Assembly (NCBI RefSeq): GCF_000004075.3
Contig: NC_026656.2
Location: 24,004,607-24,068,606, forward strand
DNA: 64,000 bases
Reading direction: 5' to 3'
Origin: Cucumis sativus
Taxonomy: Eukaryota; Streptophyta; Magnoliopsida; Cucurbitales; Cucurbitaceae
In this document: positions 1 to 11,650 of the stretch, one piece after another
Layout: the number at the start of each line of letters is the position of its first letter
Position numbering within the stretch: the first letter of the stretch is position 1
Made by a program: the position numbers and the translations under genes
Notes under the pieces: model-generated
Seen by the model: only the letters and a program-made list of their open reading frames with translations
Database searches by the model: none
Told to the model about the DNA's origin: nothing

Positions 1-300
1 CCATCCCTCTATTTTCGTTTTCTATCGTCACGACACTTTGTTTTCTCAGGCTCCCACTTTCTCCCAATCTCGCACCTTCTCCCACTATCTCACTTTCTTG
101 CCCTTTCTCTACTACACTCCACTTCACTATCTAAAACTAGTGAGAAAAATTTTTTTGCTGGGGATTTGATAGAGAAGGGGAACACGTAAAAGAATTTTTT
201 TTGGAAAATGTGAAGAGGATCAACACATAACCTTTTGCATTTAAGACAGACTTGTTGGCAAGTTCTTTTTTTATTCATGCTTGATGATACTACTTAATTT
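1..300. other. Unassigned intergenic sequence
   Basis: The first 130 bases are pyrimidine-rich (many CTCCCA/TTTCTC stretches). The rest is AT-rich. A 62-codon open frame on the minus strand has no recognisable domain and low complexity. I see no gene here. Confidence 0.4.
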
Positions 301-1430
301 TTTGGCACCCATTTGGGTGTTGTCTTAATTATTCATTTAAATCACCTATTAATTAGTTGCTGTGTTAATCATTTGGCACCGATTTGACTATCTTTTAATT
401 ATTTGCATCCTTTTAATTATTTGACACCCATCTCACATTCATTTTGTGTAAATTACTTACACCAATTTCTACGTTAAATAATTATCCATGATTAATTAAT
501 TAGCATCATGTATTTGACAATATTCATTTTCCATTTGGCCTATTTAGTTAATTAACACCCGTATTTGACGTTTTTAATTTTTGTCATCTTGAGTTAATTA
601 TTTGACATCCATTTGACTATTTTGATTGACATCTGATTAATTAATTTGACTATTTTGATTGATGCCCTAATTAATTAATTAGTGTTTTGCATCTGGTTAA
701 TTATTTGGCACCCATTTGGGTGCTATGTTAATTATTTCATTTGGTTAATTAATTAGATGATGCGTTAATTATTTGGTTACTGTGTTAATTATTTAGCACT
801 CATTTGACACATTTGGCATGCAGATTTAATTATTTGCATCTTTTTAATTATTTAGGCACCCATTTTACTTCGTTAATAATTATCCATTTGGCATATGTGT
901 TAATTATGCTTTTGAAAATAATTATCCATTTGGCATATGTGTTAATTATGCATTTGAAAATAATTATCCATTTGACACCTGTATTTGACAATTTTAAATT
1001 TTGGCATTCTCCACTCTGAGCTAATTATGTGCATATCGTTAATTATTTTGACACTCACTCATTCTAATAATTTGCATTCTGTATTAATTAATTAATTAAT
1101 CAGTATGCATATTGCTATAATTATTTAACATTCATTTGGCTACTGTGATTATTTATTTACATCTTGTGTTAAACCTACTTTGACATTCTAAAGGTAATTA
1201 TTATTTAACACTCATTTGGCATCCTCATTTAATTATTCATTACTATGACAATTAATTATTTTGCATCTTTCTGCATTAATTAATTATTTTGCATCATTCG
1301 ACATTAATTAATTATTTTGCATCTTTCTGCATTAATTAAATATCTTGCATGTGTTGTATTAATTAATTAACTTGTATCATACGTTAATTAATCATCTTGT
1401 ACATTTTGCATATTGCTTATATTATCTTTA
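300..1430. repeat. Degenerate AT-rich minisatellite (TTAATTATTTGGCACCCATTTG-like units)
   Basis: About 1.1 kb of loosely repeated units built on TTAATTATTTG + GCAC/GCATC + CATTTG. Order is highest at 875-1000, where a 42-bp unit starting AATAATTATCC recurs at 875, 917 and 959 with a single mismatch visible, and at 1240-1400, where roughly 29-bp units ending in TTTGCATC recur. The 71-codon frame at 804-1019 is just this repeat translated, including a duplicated IIIHLAYVLIM peptide, and is not a gene. Confidence 0.75.
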
Positions 1431-1900
1431 TATTTATTTTATTTATTTATTTTATCTCCGCATATTATCCTTCAAGTATTTTTCAAATTTCATAATGTTT
1501 CGTCATTGTTATTATTCATTTTCCAATTTAAATATATTAATTTAAATATAAAAATATAAATTGGAGAAAAAGTATTGTTTTTATGGATTTTATAATTTAA
1601 ATTTCATGAATACATGAAATTTTGCTGTTTGAAATTTAATTAATCGATTGTTTTTAAATAAACACATTTAATATTTTAAATGAGACTAAGTAGTATTTTC
1701 TATGAATTTATTAAATCTTAGATACATCAAATTTCTCATTAAACACCTATGATAGAGATTAAAATATCAAGTTTTGGTATCTTAATATTCTTAAGATGAA
1801 TAAAAATCTTTTAAAACAAAAATAAACTTCGATATGAATTGATAAACATGGGACATTTAAAAAAAAAAACCTAAATAAAATTTTGTTTTGTGAACCTCTA
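1430..1900. other. AT-rich sequence without recognisable gene
   Basis: Very AT-rich stretch with homopolymer runs and no open frame of interest. It may be the body of the LTR-like sequence that ends near 2110, but no start could be placed. Confidence 0.3.
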
Positions 1901-2155
1901 TAATTTAGTTTTAAAAGATAAAATTAGTTAACCATTTTATGGGTGTTGTAGGGTGCTAACACCTTCCCTACACACAATTGACTCACGAACCTAAACCTCA
2001 TAAATTTAAGTAGACCTTTTTTTTTCTTTTTTGGGTGACAAATCACACCCTAATATGGTTGATGACGACTCCAAAACTATTTATTTATTAAAATTAAATA
2101 AACGATCGAGGTCGGCCGCTCCACGTAGCGATCACGTCGCGACAATGGTGACTTT
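1900..2155 (+). mobile_element. 3' end of a Ty3/gypsy (Tat/Ogre-like) LTR with leader
   Basis: The segment GGGTGCTAACACCTTCCCTA at about 1951-1970, followed by an 'AATTGACTCACGAACC' block, 'GTGACAAATCACACC' and 'GACGACTCCAAAA', is the layout I recognise from the LTR end and primer-binding-site region of Tat/Ogre-type Ty3 retrotransposons, where TGGCGACTCC is the usual binding site. It is followed by a locally GC-rich stretch (2104-2145) and then abruptly by Ty1/copia coding sequence at about 2155, so the element is truncated. The family assignment comes from memory of the family and not from a search. Confidence 0.5.
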
Positions 2156-3936
2156 CAAACCCTGCTAACTATAGCAGTATTGAAAGATTGGCATCTATTT
2201 CAATTAGATGTGAACAATGCATTTCTTCATGGAGACTTGTTTGAAGAAGTATACATGGACTTGCCATTGGGTTATAAACCGAACCTCACCATTCAGGGGG
2301 AGAAAATTGTAGGCAAACTTCAAAAATCTATATATGGACTAAAAGAGGCCTCACGTCAATGGTTTACCAAATTCTCCCAATTCCTCATTTCAATAGGTTT
2401 TTAACAGTCCAAGGCTGACTATTCTCTTTTTGTAAAAGGCCAAGGCACCAACTTTATAGCTCTACTTGTCTATGTTGATGATATTATCATCACTGGAGCA
2501 AACGTTGATCTTATTCAAAGATTACGAAATGTGCTCAATCAAAAGTTTCTGCTTAAAGACTTGGGATCTCTCAAATTCTTCCTTGGTCTTGAATTAGCTC
2601 GTTCATCAACTGGTATCCTATTGTCATAAAAACACTATGCACTATGCTTGCTAGAAGAAGCTGGTTTGCTTGGTGCTAAACCGGCATCAGTACCTATGGA
2701 TCCGACAATCAAGTTAAAAGCTTCTGACAAAGATCTTCTTCAAGATCCAAGTACTTATCGAAGATTAATTGGAAAACTTTTGTACTTAACCATTTCAAGA
2801 TCGGACATCACATTTGTTGTTCATAAACTCAACCAATACATGGCAAACCTGACAAGACTCATATGAGTGCAACTAATTATCTTTTGTGATACATCAAAGG
2901 ATCACCGGACCAAGGAATATTTCTATCCAAAACAGATGATCTATCCTTAAAAGCATTTGCATGTGCTGATTGGGGATCATGTCCTGATACCCGTCGTTCA
3001 GTCACCGGGTTTTTTGTCTTCCTTGAAAAATCACTTGTATCATGGAAGTCAAAGAAACAACAAACAATTTCACGGTCATCAGCTAGAGCAGAGAGTACCA
3101 ATGTAATGCCATATGAAATCTAATGTAAAGCCTATTTCATTATGTATATGTAAAGTCTTGGAATTGAATATTATATATGGTGAATGGTTTTATTTATATA
3201 TTTTTGAGATTTGAAACTATATTGGATGAATATCAAATATCTATGAAACTGTTTTTGGACAATTACAGGACAATTACAGGACAATCATCGTTCCATTACA
3301 ACATAATTCAATTACAAATTATTTTTTTAAAAAAAATTAAAAAATGCTTGACGGTTTTAAAATGTCATGAACAATTGCAAGCTTGACGATTTTAAACTAT
3401 CATGAACAATTGCATTTTTGACGGTTTACAAATGTCAAGAACAATTACATTCTTGACAGTTTTAAAATGTCATGAATATTAAAATTCTGGACGGTTTTAA
3501 AATGTCATAAATCAGTTCATCCTTGACGGTTTTAAAATGTCATAAATAATACCAGTCTTGACGGTTCTAAAACGTCATGAACATAAGTATACTTGATGTT
3601 TATAAAACGTCAACGTTCACTATTCTTGACGTTTAATCAACCGTCAAGAACTGTGCCTTTCTTGACGCTGGCTTCAACGACGGTTTTAAAACCGTCAAGA
3701 AAGCCTTCTCTTGAGAGTTTAAAAACGTCAAGAGAGCCTGTTTTTGTAGTAGTGTATAGAGTTAGACTGCCACTTTGTTCAAGATAGAATTGTTGATGGA
3801 TCCGTCAAACTACTCTCTGTACGCTCTTCACATCAACTTGTTGATGCCCTCACTAAACCACTTAATGCCATAACTTTGTCCCTTCATATATGCAAGATGG
3901 GAGTTAAAAATATTTTTTCTCCATTTTAAGGGGGAG
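2155..3936 (+). mobile_element. Ty1/copia retrotransposon pol remnant (RT-RNase H), interrupted
   Basis: This is the 3' part of a copia polyprotein. Reverse transcriptase begins near 2160 ([20 protein letters not shown] at about 2205) and has the catalytic motif YVDDIIITG at about 2470. RNase H follows, with ADWGSCPDTRRSVTGFF near 2970, and the C-terminal VDALTKPL motif lies near 3840. The frame is broken by stops at about 2403 and 2627, by a stop and frameshift near 2864, and by a roughly 600-bp CACTA fragment inserted in RNase H (about 3170-3754). Coding resumes at 3755 and stops just before the polypurine tract AAGGGGGAG (3928-3936). Gag, protease and integrase are missing. Non-functional. 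Confidence 0.85.
3165..3754. mobile_element. CACTA transposon 3' end with subterminal repeat array
   Basis: The right end reads TGTTTTTGTAGTAGTG, finishing at 3754; the reverse complement begins CACTACTACAAAAACA, a typical CACTA (En/Spm) terminus. Inward of it lie about nine copies of a roughly 42-48-bp subterminal unit with the core TTGACGGTTTTAAAA-TGTCA (3345-3735), many of them near-palindromic. The left terminus was not found, so this is a truncated copy. It sits inside the RNase H region of the copia element and has replaced an estimated 90 bp of it. The same subterminal motif occurs in the element at 36397-38640. Confidence 0.75.
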
Positions 3937-4113
3937 TATTAGAACTTAATATATTGTTAGTTAGAGAAACTAAAAACTGATTTCGTTATATTTGTTTTTT
4001 CCTTTACTTATCCTTGATAACTAATTGTACATACACCTATAAATTTTCTCATTGTTCATAAATAAAATGAGAGAAAGAGTTCTTCCATTCTTTGTTAATA
4101 ATTTGCATTAGGA
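3937..4113 (+). mobile_element. Copia 3' LTR (probably partial)
   Basis: It starts directly after the polypurine tract as TATTAGAACTT, where the canonical TG start is mutated to TA. It has a TATA-like CTATAAATTTTC (about 4038-4050) and an AATAAAATGAG polyadenylation-like signal near 4060. The right boundary is estimated. No matching 5' LTR exists in the window. Confidence 0.55.
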
Positions 4114-4419
4114 AGATGACCATAAACCAAAAAAATTTCTTCTTTAACATAGCAAAAAGCTTTCTTTATATCATACCAATAATGATATGTGAGTTCCCTT
4201 TTGAAAAAGGGAAGAAAATGAAAAAGAGAAATTAAATGCATATAGAAAATTTATATTACCTATTAGATTTGGTTTCGACCACTAAAGCATAACCAATGTC
4301 GACGACCAAGGGAGTCTTGAAGTAAGACATCGACATGTGAAAGGTCCAACTCGCACACCAAGCCATCTCTCTTCTCCCTGATCCTCTCAACATGCGACAA
4401 AGGATGGGACGACGAAGCA

Positions 4420-5962
4420 GAGGGTTAAAGTCCAAGCTGCACACCAAATGCCAGCAGAGGTGAACAACGAATCGGCAGAGGGTGGGACGAATAATGGAGG
4501 CCTTCGCGAGAAAGGTTTTGGGTGGAGGGTTGGTTTGTTTGCGAAGATGGAGAGAAAGGGATTTTTTTATTTTATTAACTATTTAATGAAAATGGGTTGG
4601 AGGGAAATTAAAAATAAAGGGGACGAGGGAATTTCAGATTTGGCAAAGTTTTAGCAAGTGTTTGTTGTTAAAACTATTTAATATTTAGTGATATTATTAT
4701 TGTATTATTAATTCTTTTAGTGGTGCAAATTAAAACGTGCTGCTAATAGTAGTATTTTGTGATATTTTTTGCATTGCTTTCAAGTAATTTTTGTTAGTAA
4801 AACTTTGTTACCGAATAATGAATTTCTTCTAATGATACGTATATCCTGTAGTCATATTTTTCTTCTCCCTCATATTTAATATATATGTGTGTTCTTATGT
4901 ACTCACAAACTAAATCACCGATTAGAGTTTTCAGAATAAGTGAAAAATAGACAAAAGAGAAAGATAAGTATTTTGTCTTTACAATTCTTTTCATTTTGTC
5001 TTTACCTTTCGTGTAGGTGCATCGTGTAGGTGCATCGTGTAGGTACATCATCCAGGTGTATATCACATGTAGGAACATCGTGCAGATGTATCGTGTAATC
5101 GTCCTCTATTTGTTTTGGGCCTGCGAAAAAATAAAAAACCCCAACAGAAACATTAATGAGGATGTTAACCACCATTAAGTTTGATGACGATGCATCAACA
5201 TATCTAAAGAAAGAATTGAAAGATGACAAAAAATGAATTTCTTTCAAATTTGAATTTTACTGACTTCGAAAGTTGTGTGTGCTTGTACAACGAAAAACAA
5301 ACAAAACATATATAGATAATAAAATAGCTAGCCACAAGAAGCTTAAAACTCCTTGAAAGTTGAAATTATACACACAACTGTTTGTGGGCTTTTTTATTCT
5401 CCATCTTTTGGTGGCGAAAATTATTTTATTGCCTTGATGGATGATTTTTAACATTATGGATATATCTATTTGTGCTATAAAAAATTTGAAGCGGATTTGG
5501 GTAGATAATTTCAAGTAATGATAATAGATTTGAAATCAATTTTGTTGTCACTTAGAATTTTAAATTGTGTATTTTAAGAAAAATTATGGAAAAACAACTA
5601 TGGTGTTATAAAAAAATTAAAATTTCAAAAATTTCAAAACGTAAAATGGGTTATGGAAGTTTAAACATTTAATTTAATTGGTGGTTGGTAGTAGATAAGA
5701 GTTGGTTGAATTTAATAAGGTAGAAAGGGTAGAAAAAGTAATTTAACATGTTAAAGTTTTGTTTTTCTACGTCATTCTTTCATCATTAAGGGATCCAAAA
5801 GTGAAGTGTCCAATTTTCCAAACATAAAAATTTGGAGGGGCCACTTTTGCCAATTTCTCCATTTATTTGAGATCTTTAACCATTTAAAAATTTTAAAAAT
5901 TTAAATCTTAGACATGCCCCCACCCGTTCTTCGTTGTTTGAATTTTCAATTTAGACATATCA
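4420..5962. repeat. Unit A of a ~1.5-kb tandem duplication
   Basis: It starts with AAAGTCCAAGCTGCACACC and ends with TTTTCAATTTAGACAT. Unit B (5963-7091 plus 10249-10672) repeats the same order of sequence: a GC-richer block with GGGTGGGACGAAT, a degenerate region ending in a CACTA-like AATTTCTTCTAATG (4819-4832), a 13-bp minisatellite, and the segment from 5527 onward that reappears at 10253-10640 at high identity. Short frames at 4448-4654 and 5998-6219 are equivalent positions in the two units and contain no known domain. Confidence 0.8.
5012..5100. repeat. 13-bp minisatellite (GTGTAGGTGCATC)
   Basis: At least six imperfect head-to-tail copies of GTGTAGGTGCATC. An expanded version (about nine copies) occupies the equivalent place in unit B at 6565-6700, so the array differs in length between the two duplicate units. 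Confidence 0.8.
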
Positions 5963-7091
5963 GCCGAGGGTGAAAGAAAGTCCAAGCCGCACATCAAATG
6001 CCAGCGAAGGCGGACGACAAAGCGACAGAGGGTGGGACGAATCAATGGAGGCTTTTGCGAGAGTCGTTTGGGGTGGAGGGTGGGTTTGTTCATGGAGATG
6101 GGAAGAAAGTGGTTTTTTATTTTATTAATTATTTAATGAAAAGGGGTTGGAGGAAAATTAAAAATATGGGAAATTTTAGAATTTGGCAAAGTTTTAGCAA
6201 CATACATGTTTGTTGCTGAAACTATTTAATATTTAATGATATTATTCATGTGTGATTAATTCTTTTAGGGGTGGAGATTAAAACGTGTTACTAATAGTAA
6301 TGTTTCGTGATATTCTTTTTGTGTTACTAACAAGTAATTTTTGCCAGTAAAATTTTGTCACTCAAGAATAAATTTCTTATAATGATACGTATATCTTGTG
6401 TTCAATCTTTTCTTCCCCTTCATTTTCAATATGTGTGTGTTCTTATGTACTCACAATCTAAATCACCATCAACAAATTAGAGTGTGTAGAATAAGTGAAA
6501 ACGAGACAAAAGAGACAAATTAAGAGAGGTAAGTATTTCTTTTCTTTTTGTCTTTACCTTTCGTGTAGGTGCATCATGTAGGTACATCGTCTAGGTGTAT
6601 ATCGTGTGTACGTGCATCATGTAGGTGGATTGTGTAGTCACATCCTACAGTGTATCATGTAGGAGCATGGTGCAGGTGTGTCGTGTAGTCGTCCTCTATT
6701 TATTTTGGGCTTGCGAGAAAATAAAAAACTCTAACAGAAATAACATTAGTGAGGACTTTAACAACCATTAAGTTTGATAACGAATATGGAAAGAAAGAAT
6801 GGAAAGATGGCAAAAATTGAGGTTCTTCCAAATTTGAAATTTACTGACTTTGAAAGTTGTGTGTGCTTGTATAAGGAAAAACAAACAAAACACATCTAGA
6901 TACCACAAGAAGCTCAACACTCGTTCAAATTATACACACAAATGTTTGTGGGCTTTTTTATCTTCCATCTTTTGCTGGCGAAAATTATTTTATTTCCTTT
7001 AATTGATGATTTTTCACTTGTGGGATGAAAAAATTGAGGTGAGAGATGCTTTAACCACTATTTGGGACCATGGATTTGGGTAGAATGATAA
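5963..7091. repeat. Unit B of the tandem duplication, left part
   Basis: It is homologous to 4420-5516 in unit A, with small indels. It stops abruptly at the 8-bp sequence AATGATAA (7084-7091), which is duplicated at 10241-10248 around a 3149-bp insertion. The 13-bp minisatellite is at 6565-6700. Confidence 0.8.
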
Positions 7092-7279
7092 GGGCTCACA
7101 AGAAATAACCACAAATTAACAAGTTTACTTTCAAAAAATAGCAAATTTATTTTTACATTATTAGAATAGTAAAACTCAAAAATCTAAAATATAAATAAAT
7201 GGAACAATGTCTCAAATGCCCCTACCCAATTAAAAATAGTTCTAAATACAATTATTCACCGAAAACCCAAATACCTTGT

Positions 7280-7449
7280 AATTAAATAACACATCCTTGT
7301 TGAAATTGTGCATGTTTAGGTATTCAAAGCCGAAAAGAATTCAGCTTCACTACCTTTTACTTTCAATTAAATAACACATCCTTGTTGAAATTGTGCATGT
7401 TTAGGTATTCAAAGCCGAAAAGAATTCAGCTTCACTACCTTTTACTTTC
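7280..7449. repeat. Perfect 85-bp tandem duplication
   Basis: Bases 7280-7364 and 7365-7449 are identical as read, starting AATTAAATAACACATCC and ending TTTTACTTTC. It lies inside the 3149-bp element. Confidence 0.95.
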
Positions 7450-9551
7450 GTAGATTCCACCAAATCTTCAAAGTCTTCGATCATTTGTAGAAAAGATTAG
7501 AGCTTCAAGTTTCGTCTTTTTCGAAACCTTCAAAGTCTTCATACATTCAGTGCAAATCAAAGAATTTTCTTTTTGTCAACCATCTTCTTCATCAAACTAA
7601 TTACAACCATCTTCTTCATCAAACTGATTATAGATTCTTTTTCGTTTCCCGCAAAGGTGAGCTTTGTCAACGGATTTTCTTCTTCGTTTGTTTAAATTAC
7701 AACAACAATAGATCCACTTGATTTTTAGAAAAGATACAATGTGTGTCACAAAACCCCAACAACAACAAAGTGACTAAAATCTGACGACTGATGGTGGCTA
7801 GAAGTTTTGGCATAATTGGTGAACGAATGCAGACAAAGGAGACCAGTGCGGCTAGGCATGCGACGCGCGAAAGAACAAGCGGTGCAAAGACGATCGGCTT
7901 CAGATGAAGTAAACATGCGACTAGCGGCGTGCAACGGAGGAGATGTTTCCTTGCGGCTTAGTTCTCGATCAACATAATGGAGAAGATGGCTACAAAGGTG
8001 GAGATCTCGATTCGACGAAGAACACTCAAACGGAGATGGAGGTGTCGGCGACAGCTAGGGTTTGGTGAGAGTGAAGAAGATGACGATGAATAGTAATAAT
8101 AATATTATTATTATATTATTTTCCCTTAAATATCTTCCTTTTCTTTTTTTTTTCTTTTACAATTTAAATGAAACAAATCTTTTCTTCTCAATTAACTCCT
8201 TCCAAAAATAAAATATTTATTTTTATAAATATTTTGAAATATAAATAATTCGAAAATATTAAATTTATGTTGCTATTATTTTGGAGATATAGAGATAACC
8301 TTAGCATGATTTTAGGGATGATAAAATTTTTAATTTAAATTATTATTAACAATAACTATTTTTATAAATTTTTAAATCAATTTTAATACTTTGGCGGTTT
8401 CAAATTAAAATTTAAGATCTATTTTTAAATAACAATGGAAAATAGATAAAGGATATTAACAAATAATCCTAAAATTTTGAAGTTGTGTTTGACATTATTT
8501 TATGAAATCAATTAAGTACCACGATTATAGGGGAAGATCAAAATTTTCTTCGAATAATCATATATACATTAAATGCATCATAATTATTGGGGTAAGATAC
8601 AATTTTAATTTTAATAACCACAACTAAATAAATTGTTAATTGCTTGATTTGAAACCTACAAGCAAGAAAATCTGGAATAAACTGCAAGCTTAAATCTAAG
8701 GAATGTTGATTTAATCAAATTCATTTCAAAAATAAATATTTATTTAATATTTTTACACAACTTAATTATTTGCAAATACAATGTATTCGTGATTTTGGGT
8801 TATATACCATCATTTTAACCTACACAAGTACATCGTATCTATCGAAAAGAATTTTTCTCTATACAAGTAAAATCGGCTAAAAATATAAAAAAGTGAAATT
8901 CTTGTATTTATATTTGACATAATTTTAGAGAATGATCTAAAATTTAAATTCAAATTGTTATTATTTAATAAATTGTATAAAATAACATGTTTAGTTAAGA
9001 TTTACCAAATTTGAATTTTATTTACAAAATATAGTGAATTTGTGTTATTTTATATATCATGTCTCGTTTTTTGACCTATTGAAATCAATTGTATAGGTAA
9101 TGATACTACATCTTGATGACCAATTTTTTATCTTTTTTTGTGTGTTCCAAATCTATTGATTGGAATATGTTTGTATAATAGAAGATTTTAAAGATTGTGG
9201 ATCACAATAATGTATTTGAGACTCTTACTCGATGAAAATAAACGTAGATATTAACGCAATTTAAAAACACGTCTCAAAATAATTATTCCTACCATTGGCA
9301 CAATAAGACAATTTTTTAAAATTAAAAATCAACCAATTAACACGATTTTAGGGAAAGATAAAATTTTAAATTCAATTTGTTATGAGCAATATGTTTTAAA
9401 GGTATTTACATACAAAATTTAAATTCAATAATTTTATAAATATTTTGGAATATAAATAATCCAAGATGGTTAAATTTATGTTTGTCATTATTTTAGGGAT
9501 ATCAATCAAACACCGGTTTAGGAGAATTTACAAGAATTTAAAATCAATTTT

Positions 9552-9887
9552 TGAATGGTAGTAAATAATATCTATAGAAAATATTTCTAATAGTAAATAA
9601 TATCTATAGAAAATATTCCTAATTTAATGATAATTACGTAACTAGATTGCATTATCGTTACAATTTATTTCCTAAAATAATGCTTTACCAATTTATTATT
9701 ATTAATATGGTCAATCCGAATATGAAATAATTGCTATATGCATAGTTATAGGGAAGATACACCATTTATATGAAATTGTTATTATATAAAATGCATAATT
9801 TTAGGTAAAAGATATTATTTTAAATTCAAATTTTTGAATTTTCCAACGAAATCGATATTATTTTAAATTCAAATTTTTGAATCTTCC
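9552..9887. repeat. Two short tandem duplications (32 bp and 43 bp)
   Basis: A 32-bp unit beginning TAGTAAATAATATCTATAG is repeated head to tail near 9558-9621 with one mismatch. A 43-bp unit beginning GATATTATTTTAAATTC is repeated near 9801-9886, also with one mismatch. Both are inside the 3149-bp element in otherwise featureless AT-rich DNA. Confidence 0.8.
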
Positions 9888-10248
9888 AACGAAATCTACA
9901 ATCAACCAATAAGATAATCTGTTATAAATTTAAGGCATGGATGTAGAATTTAGTTAAATGAATCCAATACATAAAATAAATATTTATTTAATATTATTAT
10001 AAAATTGAATGATATCCAAATACATCGTAATCGTAATTATGTGTTATGTTTTATTATTTTACATTTCACAAACACATTGTAATTAACAAAATGATATTCA
10101 TTCTAGCAATGGGTAAAATCAATTGAAAAAATCTCAAAAAAATATATATCTTTTACAATTTTGCTAAAAATCAAATTATTTGTAAGTTTGCTATTTTCCA
10201 AACTTCACTCTATTATTTTTTCACTCTCACAAATTTGTCCAATGATAA

Positions 10249-10672
10249 TAGGTTCCAAATCAATTTTGTTGTCACTTAGAATTTTAAATGTTGTATTTTA
10301 AGAAAAATTATGGAAAAACTATTATGGTGTTATAAAAAATTAAAATTTCAAAAACTTAAAATGGGTTATTGAAGTTTAAACATTTAATTTAATTGGTGGT
10401 AGGAAGTAGATAAGAGTTGGTTTAATTTAATAAGGTAGAAAGGGTATAAAAGTAATTTAACATGTTAAGTTTTGTTTTTCTACGTCATTCTTTCATTATT
10501 AAGGGGTCCAAAAATCAAGTATCCAACTTTCCAAACATAAAAATTTAGAGGGGCCATTTTTGCCAATTTCTTCATTTATTTGGGATCTTTAACCATTTAA
10601 AGATTCTAAAAATTTAAATTTTACAGTAGATGCCCCGCCCCTCTCTTCATTGTTTGAGTTTTCAATTTAGAC
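10249..10672. repeat. Unit B of the tandem duplication, right part
   Basis: It is homologous to 5525-5962 of unit A, including the stretches ATCAATTTTGTTGTCACTTA and TTTTTCTACGTCATTCTTTC, at an estimated 90% or better by eye. It continues unit B after the inserted element. Confidence 0.8.
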
Positions 10673-11650
10673 ATGCCTCCTCCCCCTCTTCTCCCTCGTT
10701 TTAATTAGTTTGACATAAAGTGACAGATTAAAAGAATATATACAAACATTGTATATTGTGAATTGATATAACTATCCTACAATTATGGTAGTCATAGATT
10801 CGTTCTTGTGATGATTTTGGTGCTTGTGATTAGAATGTTATGGAGTTTTAGGATTAGAGTCCCTTCAATGTTTTAGAATGTTTGAATTTTCAATTTAGAC
10901 ATGTCTCCCTCCCTCTTTCCCTCCCCACTCATTGCTTTAGAATGTTTGAGTTTCATCCATTTGAGAGTAGTATCATTATGCTTTGAAGTGCTAAGTTTCG
11001 TTTATTTAGTTCAATCATATTGAATTTGTTGCTTTTGATGTAGCTAGACATGCCCCTGCCTTTCATCATTATGGAGTTTGTTGCTTTCCCTTTAGACATG
11101 TCCCCTCCCTCTTCATTGTTTTAGAATGTTTGAGTTTATCCATTTGAGTAGTGTCATATTTAAAGTGCCTAAGTTTTTTTTTCTTTTTGCATGCTTACAT
11201 GTTTTACTTATTTATTTTGTTATGTTACACATTTCAATTTTGATGCACAAATGGTCTTTTATACAAGATTTTGATGTTCACTTCAAATGAATATGAAAAG
11301 AGTTTTTTGGTTCGTATCTTATATAATTTTGTTAGGAAAGATCATTTCATGACTCCAAGATTTGTAGAAATTTTTTGTTAGACTAGAAGGAATTCCAAGA
11401 CATGGAACTTCTTGATGTAACTTCATGGTTATAACTTTGGAACTAACTTTGGACATCCATTTATTTGATATAACTCTTATAACCTAAGTTGACATTGCTT
11501 GAACTATTTATGTAGTTATTAAAGTTTCTTGACATATATTTCTTGTGATAAAGTTGGTGTTATTGCATGTTGCTTAGTGATAGTTCTTAAGATTATTATA
11601 TTTGACATTTTATAATAGGTTTATATAATAAATTGTATATTATTTTATAT
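10673..11650. repeat. Degenerate direct repeats with TTTAGACATGTCCCCTCC motif
   Basis: A module TTTAGACATG + C/T-rich block + TTGTTTTAGAATGTTTGAG + ATCCATTTGAG recurs at about 10661, 10895, 11045 and 11091. No gene is visible in the rest of the stretch. Confidence 0.5.

Larger units (their letters stand above)
7092..10240. mobile_element. 3149-bp non-autonomous transposable element flanked by 8-bp TSD
   Basis: It is bounded by AATGATAA at 7084-7091 and 10241-10248, while unit A shows one copy of this site uninterrupted (5517-5524). The left end starts GGGCTCACAAG and the right end finishes CACAAATTTGTCC; terminal inversion is weak, although both ends carry an AGTTT-AAATAGCAAA-type motif in inverted order (about 7122-7150 and 10175-10205). 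An 8-bp TSD would suit a hAT element; Mutator types give 9 bp. No transposase-like frame is present. The element contains a GC-richer block (7620-8090) resembling untranslated gene sequence, an 85-bp perfect tandem repeat, and further small duplications. Confidence 0.7.

Noticed and set aside
90..1019. 62- and 71-codon open frames near the left end
   Set aside because: One lies in AT-rich DNA with no domain; the other is the minisatellite translated.
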